From: Saccharum officinarum | Taxonomy: Eukaryota > Streptophyta > Magnoliopsida > Poales > Poaceae | DNA: 64,000 nucleotides | Reading direction: 5' to 3' | Assembly: GCA_020631735.1 (NCBI GenBank) | Contig: CM036191.1 | Coordinates: 38,051,335 to 38,115,334, forward strand | Shown here: positions 53,819 through 64,000 of the stretch, one piece after another | How the letters are laid out: the number at the start of each line of letters is the position of its first letter | Position numbering within the stretch: position 1 is the stretch's first letter | The notes under the pieces: model-generated | The model's input: only the letters and a program-made list of their open reading frames with translations | Database searches by the model: none | Told to the model about the DNA's origin: nothing | Made by a program: the position numbers and the translations under genes

Positions 53819-56207
53819 TCAGATGCAGAGATCTCGAACATAATTCATCTTCTGCGGCATTCCTTTGCTATTCCACTGAGCTCTGAACTCCTTGTGCAAA
53901 TCCAGCAACCGTAATTTCTTCAGAGAATAAAGGAATTCGATGCCTTGAGGGATCTTATCGAGATTTAGAAGTGATTCAATATATAAACCTTTAATCTGTC
54001 GAAGGGCACCAACTCTTATCTCCACTTCGTCAACACAGGGCATCCTCTTCAAGACAAGCGTCTTCAGCTGTGGGAAGCAACCTGGAGGGAGAACCAAGGT
54101 GCTTGCACTACTAACCCTGTCAAGGCTAAGATAGGTGAGGTTTGGAACACATGGTGCAAGAAGCTGCAGTGGATCTTCCTGAAGGTGGCACCAACTTATG
54201 GCTAGATACTTGAGATTTCTTCCATGTTCCTGAAATATTGAGCACTCCAGTGTCTTGTCTGCCCAGCACCCTCTGATTGTCAACTTGTGGAGGTTTTCAG
54301 ACTGTGGTTTGAGAGCTTCCAAGCAAAGTATTCCCTTCTCATCACTTGCAGAGAGAAGCAAGCTAGAAAGAACAGGCATTTTCGAAAGTGCAGTGAAAAG
54401 ATTTGCACAATCGACGGAAATTATGTTGTCAATCCACAAACTCTGTAGTTGTTTAAGTTGTGTTAGCTGCTCAGCCAAATCCTTGCCAGCTTTCACGGTC
54501 TCAAGACTCTGCAGTCCTTCCAATTTGGATAACCCTTTTGGTGCTTGCACTCCAATGAATTCTGACTGCTTCTCATCTGCATATCTGTTAGCTAGAATGT
54601 GCCGCAGGTTCTTGAGTTTGACAATCCCTTGTGGTAAGTTTTCTATTTTTGTTTGCTTCATGTCTAGGGTCTGGAGGTTGAAGAGCTTACCAATAGATTC
54701 TGGGAGTGATTTGACCCTTGTGCGCCGCAGGCCAATGTAGCGTAGATTGAATAGATTTCCTATGGATGCTGGAACTTCAACTATCTCAGAATCTTGCAGG
54801 TCAAGAACTGTCAGGTACATGGATTCAGAAACCGAAGATAATAGTTCAAGGAAGGATTCAGTTATTCCATGTGCAACCAAGGTTCGAAGGCGTGGGAGTT
54901 GGATTTTAGCTTTAAATAATGACGAGGTTTTGTCCTTCCATCCACATGATGACAGCCGGCGGACACTCTTGTCCATCTTCACCATGGTGCCATAATCACT
55001 TGCAAAACCGTACTTCTCCTGTTTAGCAATTGAGAGTGCCAGGTCATGGACAAGGTCATGCATCTTACAGGTACTGACCCTACCTAGCCCATCATTCTCA
55101 ACAGCTTCCAACATGTTCCTCTGGATCAGTTCCCTTAGATATTTGTCTGCCACCTCCTGGTGTACTTTGATCATTTTGAACTACAAAACCTTCTGCAAGC
55201 CATCGCCGAACAAGCCTCCTTCGTTTTATCCGATGGCCCTCAGGGAACAAAGTACAATATAAGAAGCAGTTTCTAAGATTACCAGGTAAATCTTTGTAAC
55301 TCAGATTTAGAATTGCACGAACTTGATCATTGTTCTTCATCTCATTCTGAAATTGCTTGTATGTCTCATTCCAAACATCTTTGACTGGTGGCAGTGCAGA
55401 CAACAGCCCACCAATGGTTACAATAGCAAGTGGCAGTCCTTGACACCTATCCACTATATTGTTGGCCAGCTTCTCGAGCTCACTGGGGCACTTGGAGTCC
55501 ATGCGGCTATAGAAAGCCTTTCTGCAGAATAGCGAAAATGAATCACTGTATCCCAATGGCTGGAGTTTGAGTTGACGCGAGGGGTGAGCAAGGGCTGCCA
55601 CTTGTTCTTGTGTAGTGATAATAACACAACTTGCTTGGTTCTCGAATGCATCCCTCATCTGAGTGTATGCATCTTGATTCCAGAGATCATCCAATACAAT
55701 CAAACACTTCCTATCTGTCAGTCTTTCCTTTATTTTTTGTTTCAAGTCATAGGCATCCAAATCTTGTAGTTGTGGTTGCTGTGTGTCCTCAATCTTTCTA
55801 AGCAATTTCCTCAGCAATTCAACCACATCGTAAGTATGAGACACATCAATCCAATCATGAGCAGTGAAGTTATTCTTCTCCTGCTCGTACAGGTTTTTGA
55901 CCAGGGTGGTTTTTCCAAGTCCACCCATACCAGATACTGTAATCAATTTGGTACTTTGCTCTTCCGAATTCAACCATTCTGTCAGCAGTCGCCTATTTTC
56001 TTCAATCCCTACGAGATCATCTTGAACAACATCGAGGATGCAGTCCTGGGACAGCTTTCTTTCAATATCAGCAAATACATTGGGACTGAGCTGGGATTGC
56101 TGTAGCCACCGATCTTTCCGCTTCACAACATTTTCAACTTTCTCCTCAATCTGGGTAATCTTCTCTGCGATTTCACTGAATACTGTGATGTACTGAGCTT
56201 TGCTGTA
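53819..56207 (-). pseudogene. CC-NB-ARC-LRR resistance gene (RPM1-like CNL), frameshifted and 5'-truncated
   Basis: Two overlapping minus-strand frames make one gene. The first (56207-55098) starts inside the coiled-coil region, then has NB-ARC motifs in order: GMGGLGKTT P-loop (residues 96-104 of the frame), CLIVLDDLWN kinase-2, CVIITTQ RNBS-B (glutamine for arginine), CQGLPLA, and CFLYCTLFPEG. The second (55174-53819) has CKMHDLVHDLALS (MHD) and about 13 leucine-rich repeats, ending VRDLCI. The frames meet near 55155, inside a motif normally ending EVADKYL, where about two bases are missing (or one added). The 5' end is cut at 56208 by an LTR, removing most of the coiled coil. Family members are cytosolic immune receptors. 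The nucleotide-binding site is intact, but this copy should give no full-length protein. Confidence 0.88.
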
Positions 56208-58655
56208 ACACACCAAAAATTCTAAACTTTAGGAATAATGAATTTCAATAGTTTAGATAACAATTAATGACAAATTAAAATTTTAAAAACTATTTGGTGA
56301 TGCATTCATGCTGTTGCATTTATTTATTTTATGGTGTGGATTTATTTTATTTATTTTGGATTAGAAATTTTATTTGAGATATTTTTGAAAACAAGTAAAC
56401 AAAGAAAAGAAAGAAAAATAAAAAAAAGAAGAAACAATTTACCTTCCTTACCTGGCGCCCGATGGTCGTTGGGGCCGAGGCCTGACTTCCCCTCGCCCGA
56501 CAACGGCTGGGCTGGCCCAGCGGACGAGCGGCCAGCTTCGTGAATAAGCCGCACCTTTCCTCTCCTGGTGACGCTGATTGTTGGGCCCCGCTTGTCGGTT
56601 GCTTACCGTCGCCCTGCTCGTAACCGAGGAGGACTCTACCTTCGAGTCGAGGTCGAATCCGCAAGCCGAAGGAGGTTGTTACCAATTGATCCAGCCGACC
56701 CTTATTTAAGGTGGAACCGACCCTAGACCGGTGTGTTTTTGGATCAAAATCAGCCCTAGCTCTACATGGAGGTGTTAACCGCCGCCGTAAGAATTTGAAG
56801 CCGCGGTGGGGGGGGGGGAAATTCGTCGGCTACCTTGAATCTTAGCAGCTGTAAGTTGCTTTAATGATTTTAGCTCGTTTTTGCGAACCCAATTTTGCTA
56901 TCAATTTTGAAGAGGAGGCATTGTGTTCTCATTACCGTGTGTAGGGGCTCTGCCGTCCGCCTACTGGAGCTGCCCGTCGCTCTCTTTCCGTTTTTGACTG
57001 CATTGAAACCCTAGTGAGATCTCCACAAGCTCCTCGATCGGTTGATGCGTTCCGCGTGTCTTTTGGTGAGGTTTTGGAAGGAGTTTGCATGACCGGCAAG
57101 CCGCCGGCCATGGCGCCGCCGTGGAGATGGGCGGGGGCGCGGCAGCACCACCGGTCTCTATCGGTGACAAGCATGAGCCGTTGGATTTGAGATCAAGGGC
57201 TGCGATTAGAAGATACCCCTTCACGGGTAAACTTCTAAAGAGCCCCTGGGTTTAATTAATAATCTAACCCGCCGTCCATAGCGTATAATTGGATAATGTG
57301 TTTTCGTGTTTTGAAAGCGTATTTTCTTCCCGGTTAAATCAAAAATACGTTTTCTAGGTATTTACANNNNNNNNNNNNNNNNNNNNNNNNNNNNNNNNNN
57401 NNNNNNNNNNNNNNNNNNNNNNNNNNNNNNNNNNNNNNNNNNNNNNNNNNNNNNNNNNNNNNNNNNCAAATCGGAGTTAAAACGAAGATTTTATGACCAA
57501 AAATAATCCTAGTGGCGAAAACTGTAAATACCTGAAAACGTATTTTTGACTTAACCGGGAGAAAATACGTTTTTCAAAACACGAAAAAAAGTCTTCAGGG
57601 TTAACGCTAAAGGACGGCGGGTCTATAAGCTGAAAACCCAGGGACTCTTTTAACAAAACTGCCATGAAAAGGTAATCTTCTAATCTCGTGCGTCATTAAG
57701 AATGGATGGCTACCAATCATCCCTCGACCTCAAGAGAAAAGAGCCGGCCATCTTCTCCTCAAACCCGGTCGGCCGGCCGCCATGGCTGGCGCAGAGCTGC
57801 TTGCGGAAAGCTTTCGGACCCACCTCATCCGACCATGATTCGCCCCGCAACTGACACCAATCGAAAGAGAAGCTTAACGCGAATCCATCTATGCGGTACA
57901 AACTAGCTACGGTGGATTGAGCAAGGCACACGACGAGAGGAGGGCGGCGCGCCATTACCGACTCGTCGGTGATCTCACAAAGCTCGATTCGAAGCCTCTC
58001 CAACAAAAGAAAAGCATGAGAAGGTAGAGGAGAAGAGTGCGGACTCACCAATGCAGTGAAATCGGCTTCAAAAGCACCCGCAGGCTTCACCCGCGCTCAA
58101 CCGAAACCTCCAACTACCTCAAACCCTAAACCTCATTTCTCACGGTGGAACTCACGGTTTAGATGAAAAACGGAAGCTAGAAGACCTATGCAACCTATTT
58201 AATAGCTTCTATTGGCCGTGTTCGGGTAGGATTTCCGGAAATCGCGAGAGGGCGGCGGTGGTACTCCGGTTCGGAGTCCAGCTCGAACACGGGAGGAGGA
58301 AGACACTTATGACATGCGGACCCACCCGTCAGCGAAAGGAAAAAGGAGAGGTGCGGCTGCTGGACCCTGGGCCGAGCTGGGCCAAGACGCCGAGTTGGCC
58401 GCCAGGTAAGAAAGGTAAACTGTTTTCTTTTTTTTTCTTCTTTCTTTTCTTCATTTGTTTATTTTCCAAAACCTTTTCAAATAAGTTTCAAATCCAAATT
58501 AAAATAAAATAAAGTCCACACCACAAAATAAAATAAATGCAACAGCATGAATGCATCACCAAATATTCTTTTCTAAATTTTAATTTGCCCTTAATTGTTA
58601 TCTAACTTATTTGAAATTCATTATTCCTAAAGTTTAGAAATTTTGGGTGTTACAA
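56208..58655 (-). repeat. 3' LTR, internally palindromic, containing the assembly gap
   Basis: On the minus strand it begins TGTAACACCCAAAATTTC at 58655, next to the polypurine tract, and ends GTGTGTTACA at 56208, next to CNL sequence. The left arm (56208-57366) is an imperfect inverted copy of the right arm (58655-57467): outer 250 bp and inner 200 bp pair clearly, the middle more weakly. Both arms carry an A/T promoter-like box (TTATTTAAGG about 56703; TATTAAATAGG about 58198). It could be one long LTR with terminal inverted arms, or two opposite LTRs misjoined at the gap. Confidence 0.7.
57367..57466. other. assembly gap (100 N)
   Basis: Exactly 100 Ns, a conventional size for a gap of unknown length. 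It sits at the centre of the inverted repeat: GTATTTACA ends the left side, and its complement TGTAAATAC occurs about 57 bases after the gap. Confidence 0.99.
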
Positions 58656-58672
58656 ATTCTACCCCCCTTAAA
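58656..58672 (-). other. polypurine tract of the Tekay element
   Basis: On the minus strand TTAAGGGGGGTAGAATT directly precedes the LTR start TGTAACACCC. This is the usual tract for this retrotransposon group. Confidence 0.85.
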
Positions 58673-58699
58673 AGAATCTCGTCCTCGAGATTGAACTGC

Positions 58700-59513
58700 T
58701 TACTCAAACAATTGCGGATATGATTTCCTTAATTCATCCTCTCTTTCCCAAGTTGCCTCTGCCTCTGAATATCGATTCCACTGCACCTTGCACATTTTAA
58801 TAACCCGACTTCGAGTAACTCTCTCAGCAGTCTCTAAAATCTTGATTGGAAACTCTTCATATGTAAGATCCTCCTTAACAGTCAACTCTTCTAAAGGTAT
58901 CTGCTCCTCAGGCACCCGTAAACACTTCTTAAGTTGTGAAACATGGAACACATCATGCACTCCAGATAAATTTCAGGCAACTCTAATTGATAAGCAACTT
59001 CCCCACGTCTAGTAATAACTTTAAATGGTCCAACATACCTTGGTGCTAGTTTACCTTTCATGTTAAACCTCTTCACACTTTTCATAGGTGACACCTTCAA
59101 ATAGACATAATCACCTACCTCAAAAACTAAATCTCTTCTTCTATTGTCAGCATAACTCTTCTGACGAGACTGTGCTACTCTCAAATTCTCACGAATCACT
59201 CGCACTTGATCTTCTGCGTTTCTAAGAACATCTGTACCAAACACTTGAGATTCACCTGTCTGATCCCAAAACAATGGAGTTCTACACTTACGTCCATACA
59301 AAGCTTCAAACGGTGCCATCTTAAGACTCTGTTGATAACTGTTATTGTAAAGAATTCTGCATAAGGCAAACTCTTATCCCAACTAGTTCCATATTGCAAT
59401 GCACAAGCTCTCAACATATCCTCTAATACCTGGTTGGTCCTTTCAGTCTGTCCATCTGTCTGTGGATGATATGTTGTACTAAAATTCAATTTTGTTCCCA
59501 ATGATTCATGCAC
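58700..59513 (-). pseudogene. Tekay integrase C-terminal half and chromodomain, frameshifted
   Basis: Three overlapping minus-strand frames (59513-59196, 59319-58891, 58960-58700) continue the integrase. They include YHPQTDGQTERTNQVLED, FEALYGRKCRTPLFWDQ, a GPF-type motif PRYVGPFKV, and a final chromodomain CKVQWNRYSEAEATWERED. The chromodomain is thought to direct insertion to marked chromatin. Each frame change is a lesion. The stop is at 58700-58702. Confidence 0.8.
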
Positions 59514-61450
59514 AGCTTTCCAAAAATGCGACGTAAACTACGATCCTCGATCAGATACAATCTTCTTGGAACTCCATGCAAACATACTATCCTCTCCATA
59601 TACAACTCTGCCAATTTTGGTCCATGGTAAGTAGTCTTAACTGGTATAAAATGAGCAACTTTAGTCAATCTATCCACTATCACCCAAATAGAATCATAAC
59701 CTCTCTGAGTACGCGGTAACCCTACTATAAAATCCATACCAACTTCCTCCCACTTCCATTCAGGAATCTTCATTGGTTGCAACAATCCAGCAGGTCTCTG
59801 ATGCTCTGCTTTCACCCTCTGACAAGTGTCACACAATGCCACATACTCAGCCACATCTCGCTTTAATCCAACCCACCAATATTTCTGTTTAAGATCCAAA
59901 TACATCTTAGTACTACCAGGATGAATAAAATAAGCTGACTCATGAGCTTCACGAAGAATTGTCTGTCTAACAGTTTGATCCTCAGATACACACAGCCTCT
60001 TTCCAAACCACAAAATTCCATTATCATCCATTCGAAAGCCTGGTGACTTACCAATCACTATATCTTCCGCTATCTTCTTTAGTTTCTCATCCTTCAACTG
60101 ACCCTTGTAGATTTCTTGCTCTAATGTAGGCTCTATCACTAATTCCATTGTATTAGTAACAATGCCCAAATTCAAATATTCAAATTCAGCACATAACTCA
60201 CTAGTCATAGACAACGTCCGTATCTCATTGGCATAACTTTTCCTACTAAGAGCATCAGCTACTACATTAGCCTTACCAGGATGATAGTGTATCTCAATAT
60301 CATAATCCTTAATCAACTCTAACCATCTGCGTTGCCTCAAATTCAGATCTGACTGAGTGAAAATATACTTCAAACTCTTATGATCAGTGTATATATCACT
60401 CTTATGTCCAATCAAATAATGTCTCCAAATCTTTAAAGCATGAACTACAGCTGCTAACTCCAAATCATGTGTAGGATAATTCAACTCATGCTTTCTCAAC
60501 TGCCTAGATGCATAAGCCACAACTCTGCCTTCTTGCATAAGAACACATCCCAAACCTTGACGAGAAGCATCACAATAAATAGAAAACTTCTTACTCAAAT
60601 CTGGCAAAACCAAAACAGGCGTTGTAGTCAACCTCTTCTTCAATTCCTCAAAACTAGCTTGACATTTATCTGACCACACAAACTTGGCATTCTTCTCTAA
60701 CAGAGATGTCATAGGTTTAGCAAGTTTAGAAAACCCTTCAATGAACCGTCTGTAATATCCAGCTAATCCCAAGAAACTACGAATCTCGCTAACATCAATA
60801 GGTGGTTTCCAATCTAATACATCCTTTACTTTACCTGGATCCACTGATATCCCTCCATTAGAAACAATATGACCAAGGAAAGAAACTTCCTTCAACCAAA
60901 ACTCACATTTACTTCGCTTCGCATACAGTTTATGCTCTCTAAGTTTCTGCAATACCAACCTCAAATGTTCAGCATGCTCTTCCTCCGTCTTGGAAAATAC
61001 CAGTATATCATCAATAAATACCACCACAAACTTATCCAAATATTCCATAAACACCTTATTCATCATGTACATAAAGTATGCAGGTGCATTGGTCAATCCA
61101 AATGACATAACAGTATACTCATACAATCCATACCTTGTAGTAAAAGCTGTCTTTGGAATATCAGAAGCACGAATCTTCAACTGATGATAACCAGAACGTA
61201 AATCAATCTTAGAGAACACACAAGCACCTCTCAACTGATCAAACAAGTCATCAATCCTGGGCAAAGGGTACTTATTCTTGATAGTTACCTCATTTAGTGA
61301 CCGGTAATCAACACACATCCTCTGACCGTCATCTTTCTTATCAACAAAAATAACTGGTGCTCCCCAAGGTGATGAACTAGGTCTAATAAAACCTTTATCT
61401 TGTAATTCTTTAATTTGTTTCTTAAGTTCTTCTAATTCATCTACTCCCAT
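59486..61450 (-). pseudogene. Tekay reverse transcriptase, RNase H and integrase N-terminal half
   Basis: A 654-codon frame. RT (about 1-200): [20 protein letters not shown] and the catalytic [11 protein letters not shown] (aspartates 147 and 148). RNase H (about 285-405): [29 protein letters not shown] and VVADALSRK. Integrase (from about 490): zinc-binding H-H-C-C ending [11 protein letters not shown], then the core [20 protein letters not shown] with the first catalytic aspartate. The frame is lost after CLHGVP, just before the second aspartate, so integrase is broken. A TGA at 61457-61459 separates it from protease. Confidence 0.88.
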
Positions 61451-61459
61451 CCTATATGG

Positions 61460-62040
61460 TCATTTGGCTATAGGTGCAGTTCCAGGAAGTAATTCAATAA
61501 GAAATTCAATGTCTCTGTCAGGTGGTATACCTGGCAATTCATCAGGGAAGACATCCGGAAATTCCTCAATCACTGAATTCTCCTTAATAGTATCTTCAAG
61601 CTGATTCACCACAGCGGTTGGTTGCTTCTGCACTGCTACATCCACATTGATTTTATCTCCATTAGGTGCAGTCACAACTACCACTTTCTGCTGACACTGA
61701 ATCTCTGCCTGATTTTGCTTCATCCAGTCCATACCCAATATCACATCAATACTAGATGTCCTCAACACTATAGGAGTTATCTTAAACTCTACCCCCTTAA
61801 TACCATACTAATTGGAAGACAATGATTACTGGTTTGCATGGTACCTCCAGGTGAATTTACTAAGAGAGGTTCTTTCATAGCTAGCATGGGTATACTATGC
61901 ATTTTAACAAAAATGTTGGATATGAATGTATGAGATGCTCCAGAGTCAAAAAGAACAGTTGCAGGAGTGGAATGTACATTGAACGTACCAATCATAACTT
62001 CTGGTGCATCATGAGTTGTATCAGAAGACACGTGATTCAC
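61460..62040 (-). pseudogene. Tekay aspartic protease, split
   Basis: Two minus-strand frames. The first (62040-61789) has the catalytic VLFDSGASHTFIS; the second (61768-61460) has VILGMDWMKQNQAEIQ and ends FPDVFPDELPGIPPDR, the link to RT. A break lies between them near 61770-61790. Protease would cut the Gag-Pol polyprotein. Confidence 0.85.
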
Positions 62041-62061
62041 CCTTCCAGTACCAGATTGCCT

Positions 62062-63111
62062 CTAGTTGCTCTTCTGGCTCTGAGGAGTCTGCTGGTTCTG
62101 CTTCTCAGGACAATGGTAAGACATATGCCCCTCTTTACCACAGACAAAACATCTAGTAGGCGTGCTGGGAGCACTATTCTTCATGGGGGTAACATTGGAA
62201 TTTCCAGTGCGAGGAGTCTGTTGCCCAATCTGCTGATACTGTTGACGCTGTGGATATGATGAACGCTGTTGTGACTGATTACTTTGCCAATTCTGGGACC
62301 ACCTCTGATTCGGATTACGATTCCACTGGCTAACCGGTCCCTGAAACTTCTGATGGAAACCATGCTGAGAATTAGTGCGCTGACGGTTGTTGCTTCCTGA
62401 GCTTTGTACCTTCATCTTCCTCTTCCTGTCCATCTCTCTGCGCTCATTATCAAGCACAATAGCTTTATTTACCAGCTCTTGAAAACTAGCATAGTTGTTC
62501 CCCTTCAACTGCAAGCGAAGATCATAATAAATTCCCTTCAAGAAAAGACGCTGCCTATCTGCATCTTCCCTCACTTCATTAGGAGCATAGCGAGCCAACT
62601 GGGTGAATCTGTCATGATATTCACTAACGCTCATCTGTCCCATCCTAAGGTTTCTGAATTCTTCCTGCTTCAGCTCAATTATACATTCAGGAATATGACG
62701 AGCTCGAAAATCTCTAACAAACTCATTCCAAGTGATAGGAGGAGCATTGTCAGGGCGTGCAGCTTGATACGACTCCCACCAAGTCTGAGTTGTCCCCTGT
62801 AACTGACCAGATGCATATAACACCTTCTCCATATCATTGCATTGGGCTATATTCAGCTGTTTCTCCACTGCCCTCACCCAATCATCTGCCTCTAAAGGAT
62901 CAGCAGCATGAGAAAACACTAGAGGGCGTCCCTTCAAAAATTCCCCACGCTTATCCCTCACTTGCATAGGCGGTGGTCCTCCTGCAGGGGGATTGTTCTG
63001 CATGTGCTGCATAAACATCTGCATCATCTGGTTCTGAGTTTGCATGAGTTCCTCCATAGTAATGGGTGGGTTAGCACCTCCACGACCTCTGCCACGACCT
63101 CTGCCTGACAT
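62062..63111 (-). CDS. Tekay gag protein
   Basis: An intact frame of 349 codons from the ATG at 63111. The order is a glycine/arginine-rich start (MSGRGRGRGRGG), a retrotransposon gag domain (about 75-235, including LYASGQLQGTTQTWWESYQA and SVSEYHDRFTQLARYAPNEV), a glutamine/asparagine/serine-rich linker, and one CCHC knuckle CFVCGKEGHMSYHC (about 318-331). It ends at a TAG (62062-62064), after which the same frame continues towards protease, so the stop separates what is usually one gag-pol frame. It forms the particle and binds RNA. Confidence 0.85.
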   Translation of the reverse strand: MSGRGRGRGRGGANPPITMEELMQTQNQMMQMFMQHMQNNPPAGGPPPMQVRDKRGEFLKGRPLVFSHAADPLEADDWVRAVEKQLNIAQCNDMEKVLYASGQLQGTTQTWWESYQAARPDNAPPITWNEFVRDFRARHIPECIIELKQEEFRNLRMGQMSVSEYHDRFTQLARYAPNEVREDADRQRLFLKGIYYDLRLQLKGNNYASFQELVNKAIVLDNERREMDRKRKMKVQSSGSNNRQRTNSQHGFHQKFQGPVSQWNRNPNQRWSQNWQSNQSQQRSSYPQRQQYQQIGQQTPRTGNSNVTPMKNSAPSTPTRCFVCGKEGHMSYHCPEKQNQQTPQSQKSN

Positions 63112-63816
63112 CTGTTTCCAAAAACACAGAAATTGAAACTCAGTACGATCCGAGATGATGTATTCAATAGATAAGCAAAATCTGATTTTTCTGGGCGAAC
63201 TCCAATTTCAGCAACTCAGTAAAACTGTCATATCTCGAGCTACAGACGTCCAATTCAGATGATCTTTACATGGTTGGAAAGCTTACCAAATTATCTATAA
63301 CTTTTATTCACAACACTTTTTCTGATTCTGTCAATAAATTGGCCAAAAACTGAACTTAACTGAAACTGTTTCAGAATTCCAGACTGTGCAGTAACTCCAA
63401 CTTGGAACAGGTATATCTCTTAGCTCTTAATAGATATTAAAATAATTCTTGCGGGGTTGGAAAGGTATAGAAGTCTGATTATTCCCAGTAAAATTTCTTA
63501 AATTTCTCATGAACGGATTTTAAGTTATTCCTAAAACATCCCAGACTGATCCAAAAATCAGCAAAGGACAGAACTAAGTTAACCTCATATTCAACTAATA
63601 TATTTTGATCAAACTTAATATTCTTAACCATGGAACTTGTAGGCATGTCTACAAAACTCCAGCACACATTACAAAGATCCAAATCACACATTATCATAAT
63701 AACAATCCATCAATCACACAATTGTTCACACCACAAACTGACTCTTAAAACAAACCAAACTTAAAATTAACTCGCAACTACTATCGTTCTTATTACATAG
63801 GGATTTTTCCTATTTC
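63112..63816. other. spacer between upstream frame and gag of the Tekay element
   Basis: AT-rich leader sequence with no supported gene. The 72-codon minus-strand frame at 63479-63697 has no recognisable domain. Confidence 0.4.
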
Positions 63817-64000
63817 CTAATTAAGCTTCTCATAAATCTTGGGATGACCTAACTCCGCCCTTAATTGGTCAATCTCCTTATAAGCTTGCTCCTTAAGTTC
63901 TTTTTCCTTCAGCAACTCATCCTTCAAATCCACCTCATGGAGAGCCAATTCACGAGCTAATCCCACCGTAGCTTGTAAAGTCAAGGAGGAATCATCTGCA
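63817..64000 (-). CDS. partial coiled-coil frame upstream of gag, open at window end
   Basis: On the minus strand an open frame enters from the window edge and runs about 60 codons to a TAG at 63817-63819. It has no start codon within the window. It reads SLTLQATVGLARELALHE, then a lysine/glutamate/leucine-rich stretch (LKDELLKEKELKEQAYKEID) typical of a coiled coil, ending GHPKIYEKLN. It has the same orientation as gag and lies upstream of it. Extra ORFs before gag are, as I recall, reported for rice RIRE3/RIRE8 relatives; that link is unverified. It could also be the 3' end of an unrelated gene. Confidence 0.45.
   Translation of the reverse strand, partial: ADDSSLTLQATVGLARELALHEVDLKDELLKEKELKEQAYKEIDQLRAELGHPKIYEKLN

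Larger units (their letters stand above)
56208..64000 (-). mobile_element. Tekay/Del chromovirus (Ty3/Gypsy), 5' end beyond window
   Basis: Minus-strand order from the right: a coiled-coil frame, gag, protease, RT-RNase H, integrase with a chromodomain, polypurine tract, 3' LTR. The chromodomain at the end of pol and LTR ends TGTAACACCC...GTGTTACA identify the Tekay/Del chromovirus group. It is inserted in the coiled-coil region of the CNL gene at 56208. In-frame stops and frameshifts in pol show it is defective. The 5' LTR and the rest of the CNL should lie beyond 64000; the expected target duplication would be TTTGC. Confidence 0.88.

Noticed and set aside
1..64000. CRISPR arrays, bacterial operons, rRNA genes
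   Set aside because: Introns, LTR retrotransposons and MITEs show plant nuclear DNA; the regular repeats are transposon subterminal repeats or tandem duplications, and no rRNA sequence was recognised.

Overview
This is nuclear DNA from a grass, most likely a panicoid/Andropogoneae species such as sorghum, sugarcane or Miscanthus. The evidence is family-level recognition, not a database match: a CACTA element full of CTTTGCCGAGTG subterminal repeats, Stowaway, Tourist and MULE MITEs typical of grasses, an Au-like SINE, and Tat and Tekay/Del Gypsy retrotransposons. Genes have introns, and one 100-N assembly gap lies at 57367-57466. I read the window as a repeat-rich plant immunity locus with one well-supported protein kinase gene, one long atypical NLR gene, one broken CNL gene and many nested transposons.

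Layout. A segmental duplication dominates the left half. Copy A (2689-20083) and copy B (37356-41692) share non-coding DNA, a degenerate gene fragment, a promoter and the first exon of a kinase gene. Copy A was enlarged by a 263-bp MITE, a 610-bp MULE MITE with a 9-bp target duplication, and a 12.2-kb Tat-type Gypsy element (6341-18555, minus strand, TSD AGTTC). Copy B keeps the uninterrupted site near 40202. In copy A the kinase gene stops after exon 1, where a LINE 3' fragment is joined. In copy B the gene is complete: eight exons (41256-45256) that I joined by hand into a 497-residue frame with an MLKL/ARPK-like N-terminal helical domain and a non-RD kinase domain. A third remnant of the same promoter lies at 45930-46240.

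Between the copies are the 1085-residue minus-strand NLR-like gene (22961-26218, P-loop lysine missing), a 1.73-kb CACTA element made of repeated hairpins (28896-30625), a second copy of the NLR 3' flank without its gene (32180-33078, carrying a 132-bp mini-CACTA), and an AACCGG-rich element (33079-37200) into which an ORF1-only LINE inserted (33161-36019, 14-bp TSD).

The right part (46-53 kb) is mostly gene-poor, with short repeats and MITEs. From 53819 to 56207 lies a minus-strand CNL (NB-ARC plus LRR) with a frameshift; its coiled-coil end is cut at 56208 by the 3' LTR of a minus-strand Tekay/Del chromovirus that runs off the window at 64000. That LTR is a long imperfect palindrome whose centre is the assembly gap.

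Functionally, the NLRs and the kinase are all of immune-receptor or immune-signalling type. The exon-1-only copy could make a helical-domain-only protein next to its full-length relative; this is inference. All joins, identities and ages here are by eye; no alignment or database search was run.
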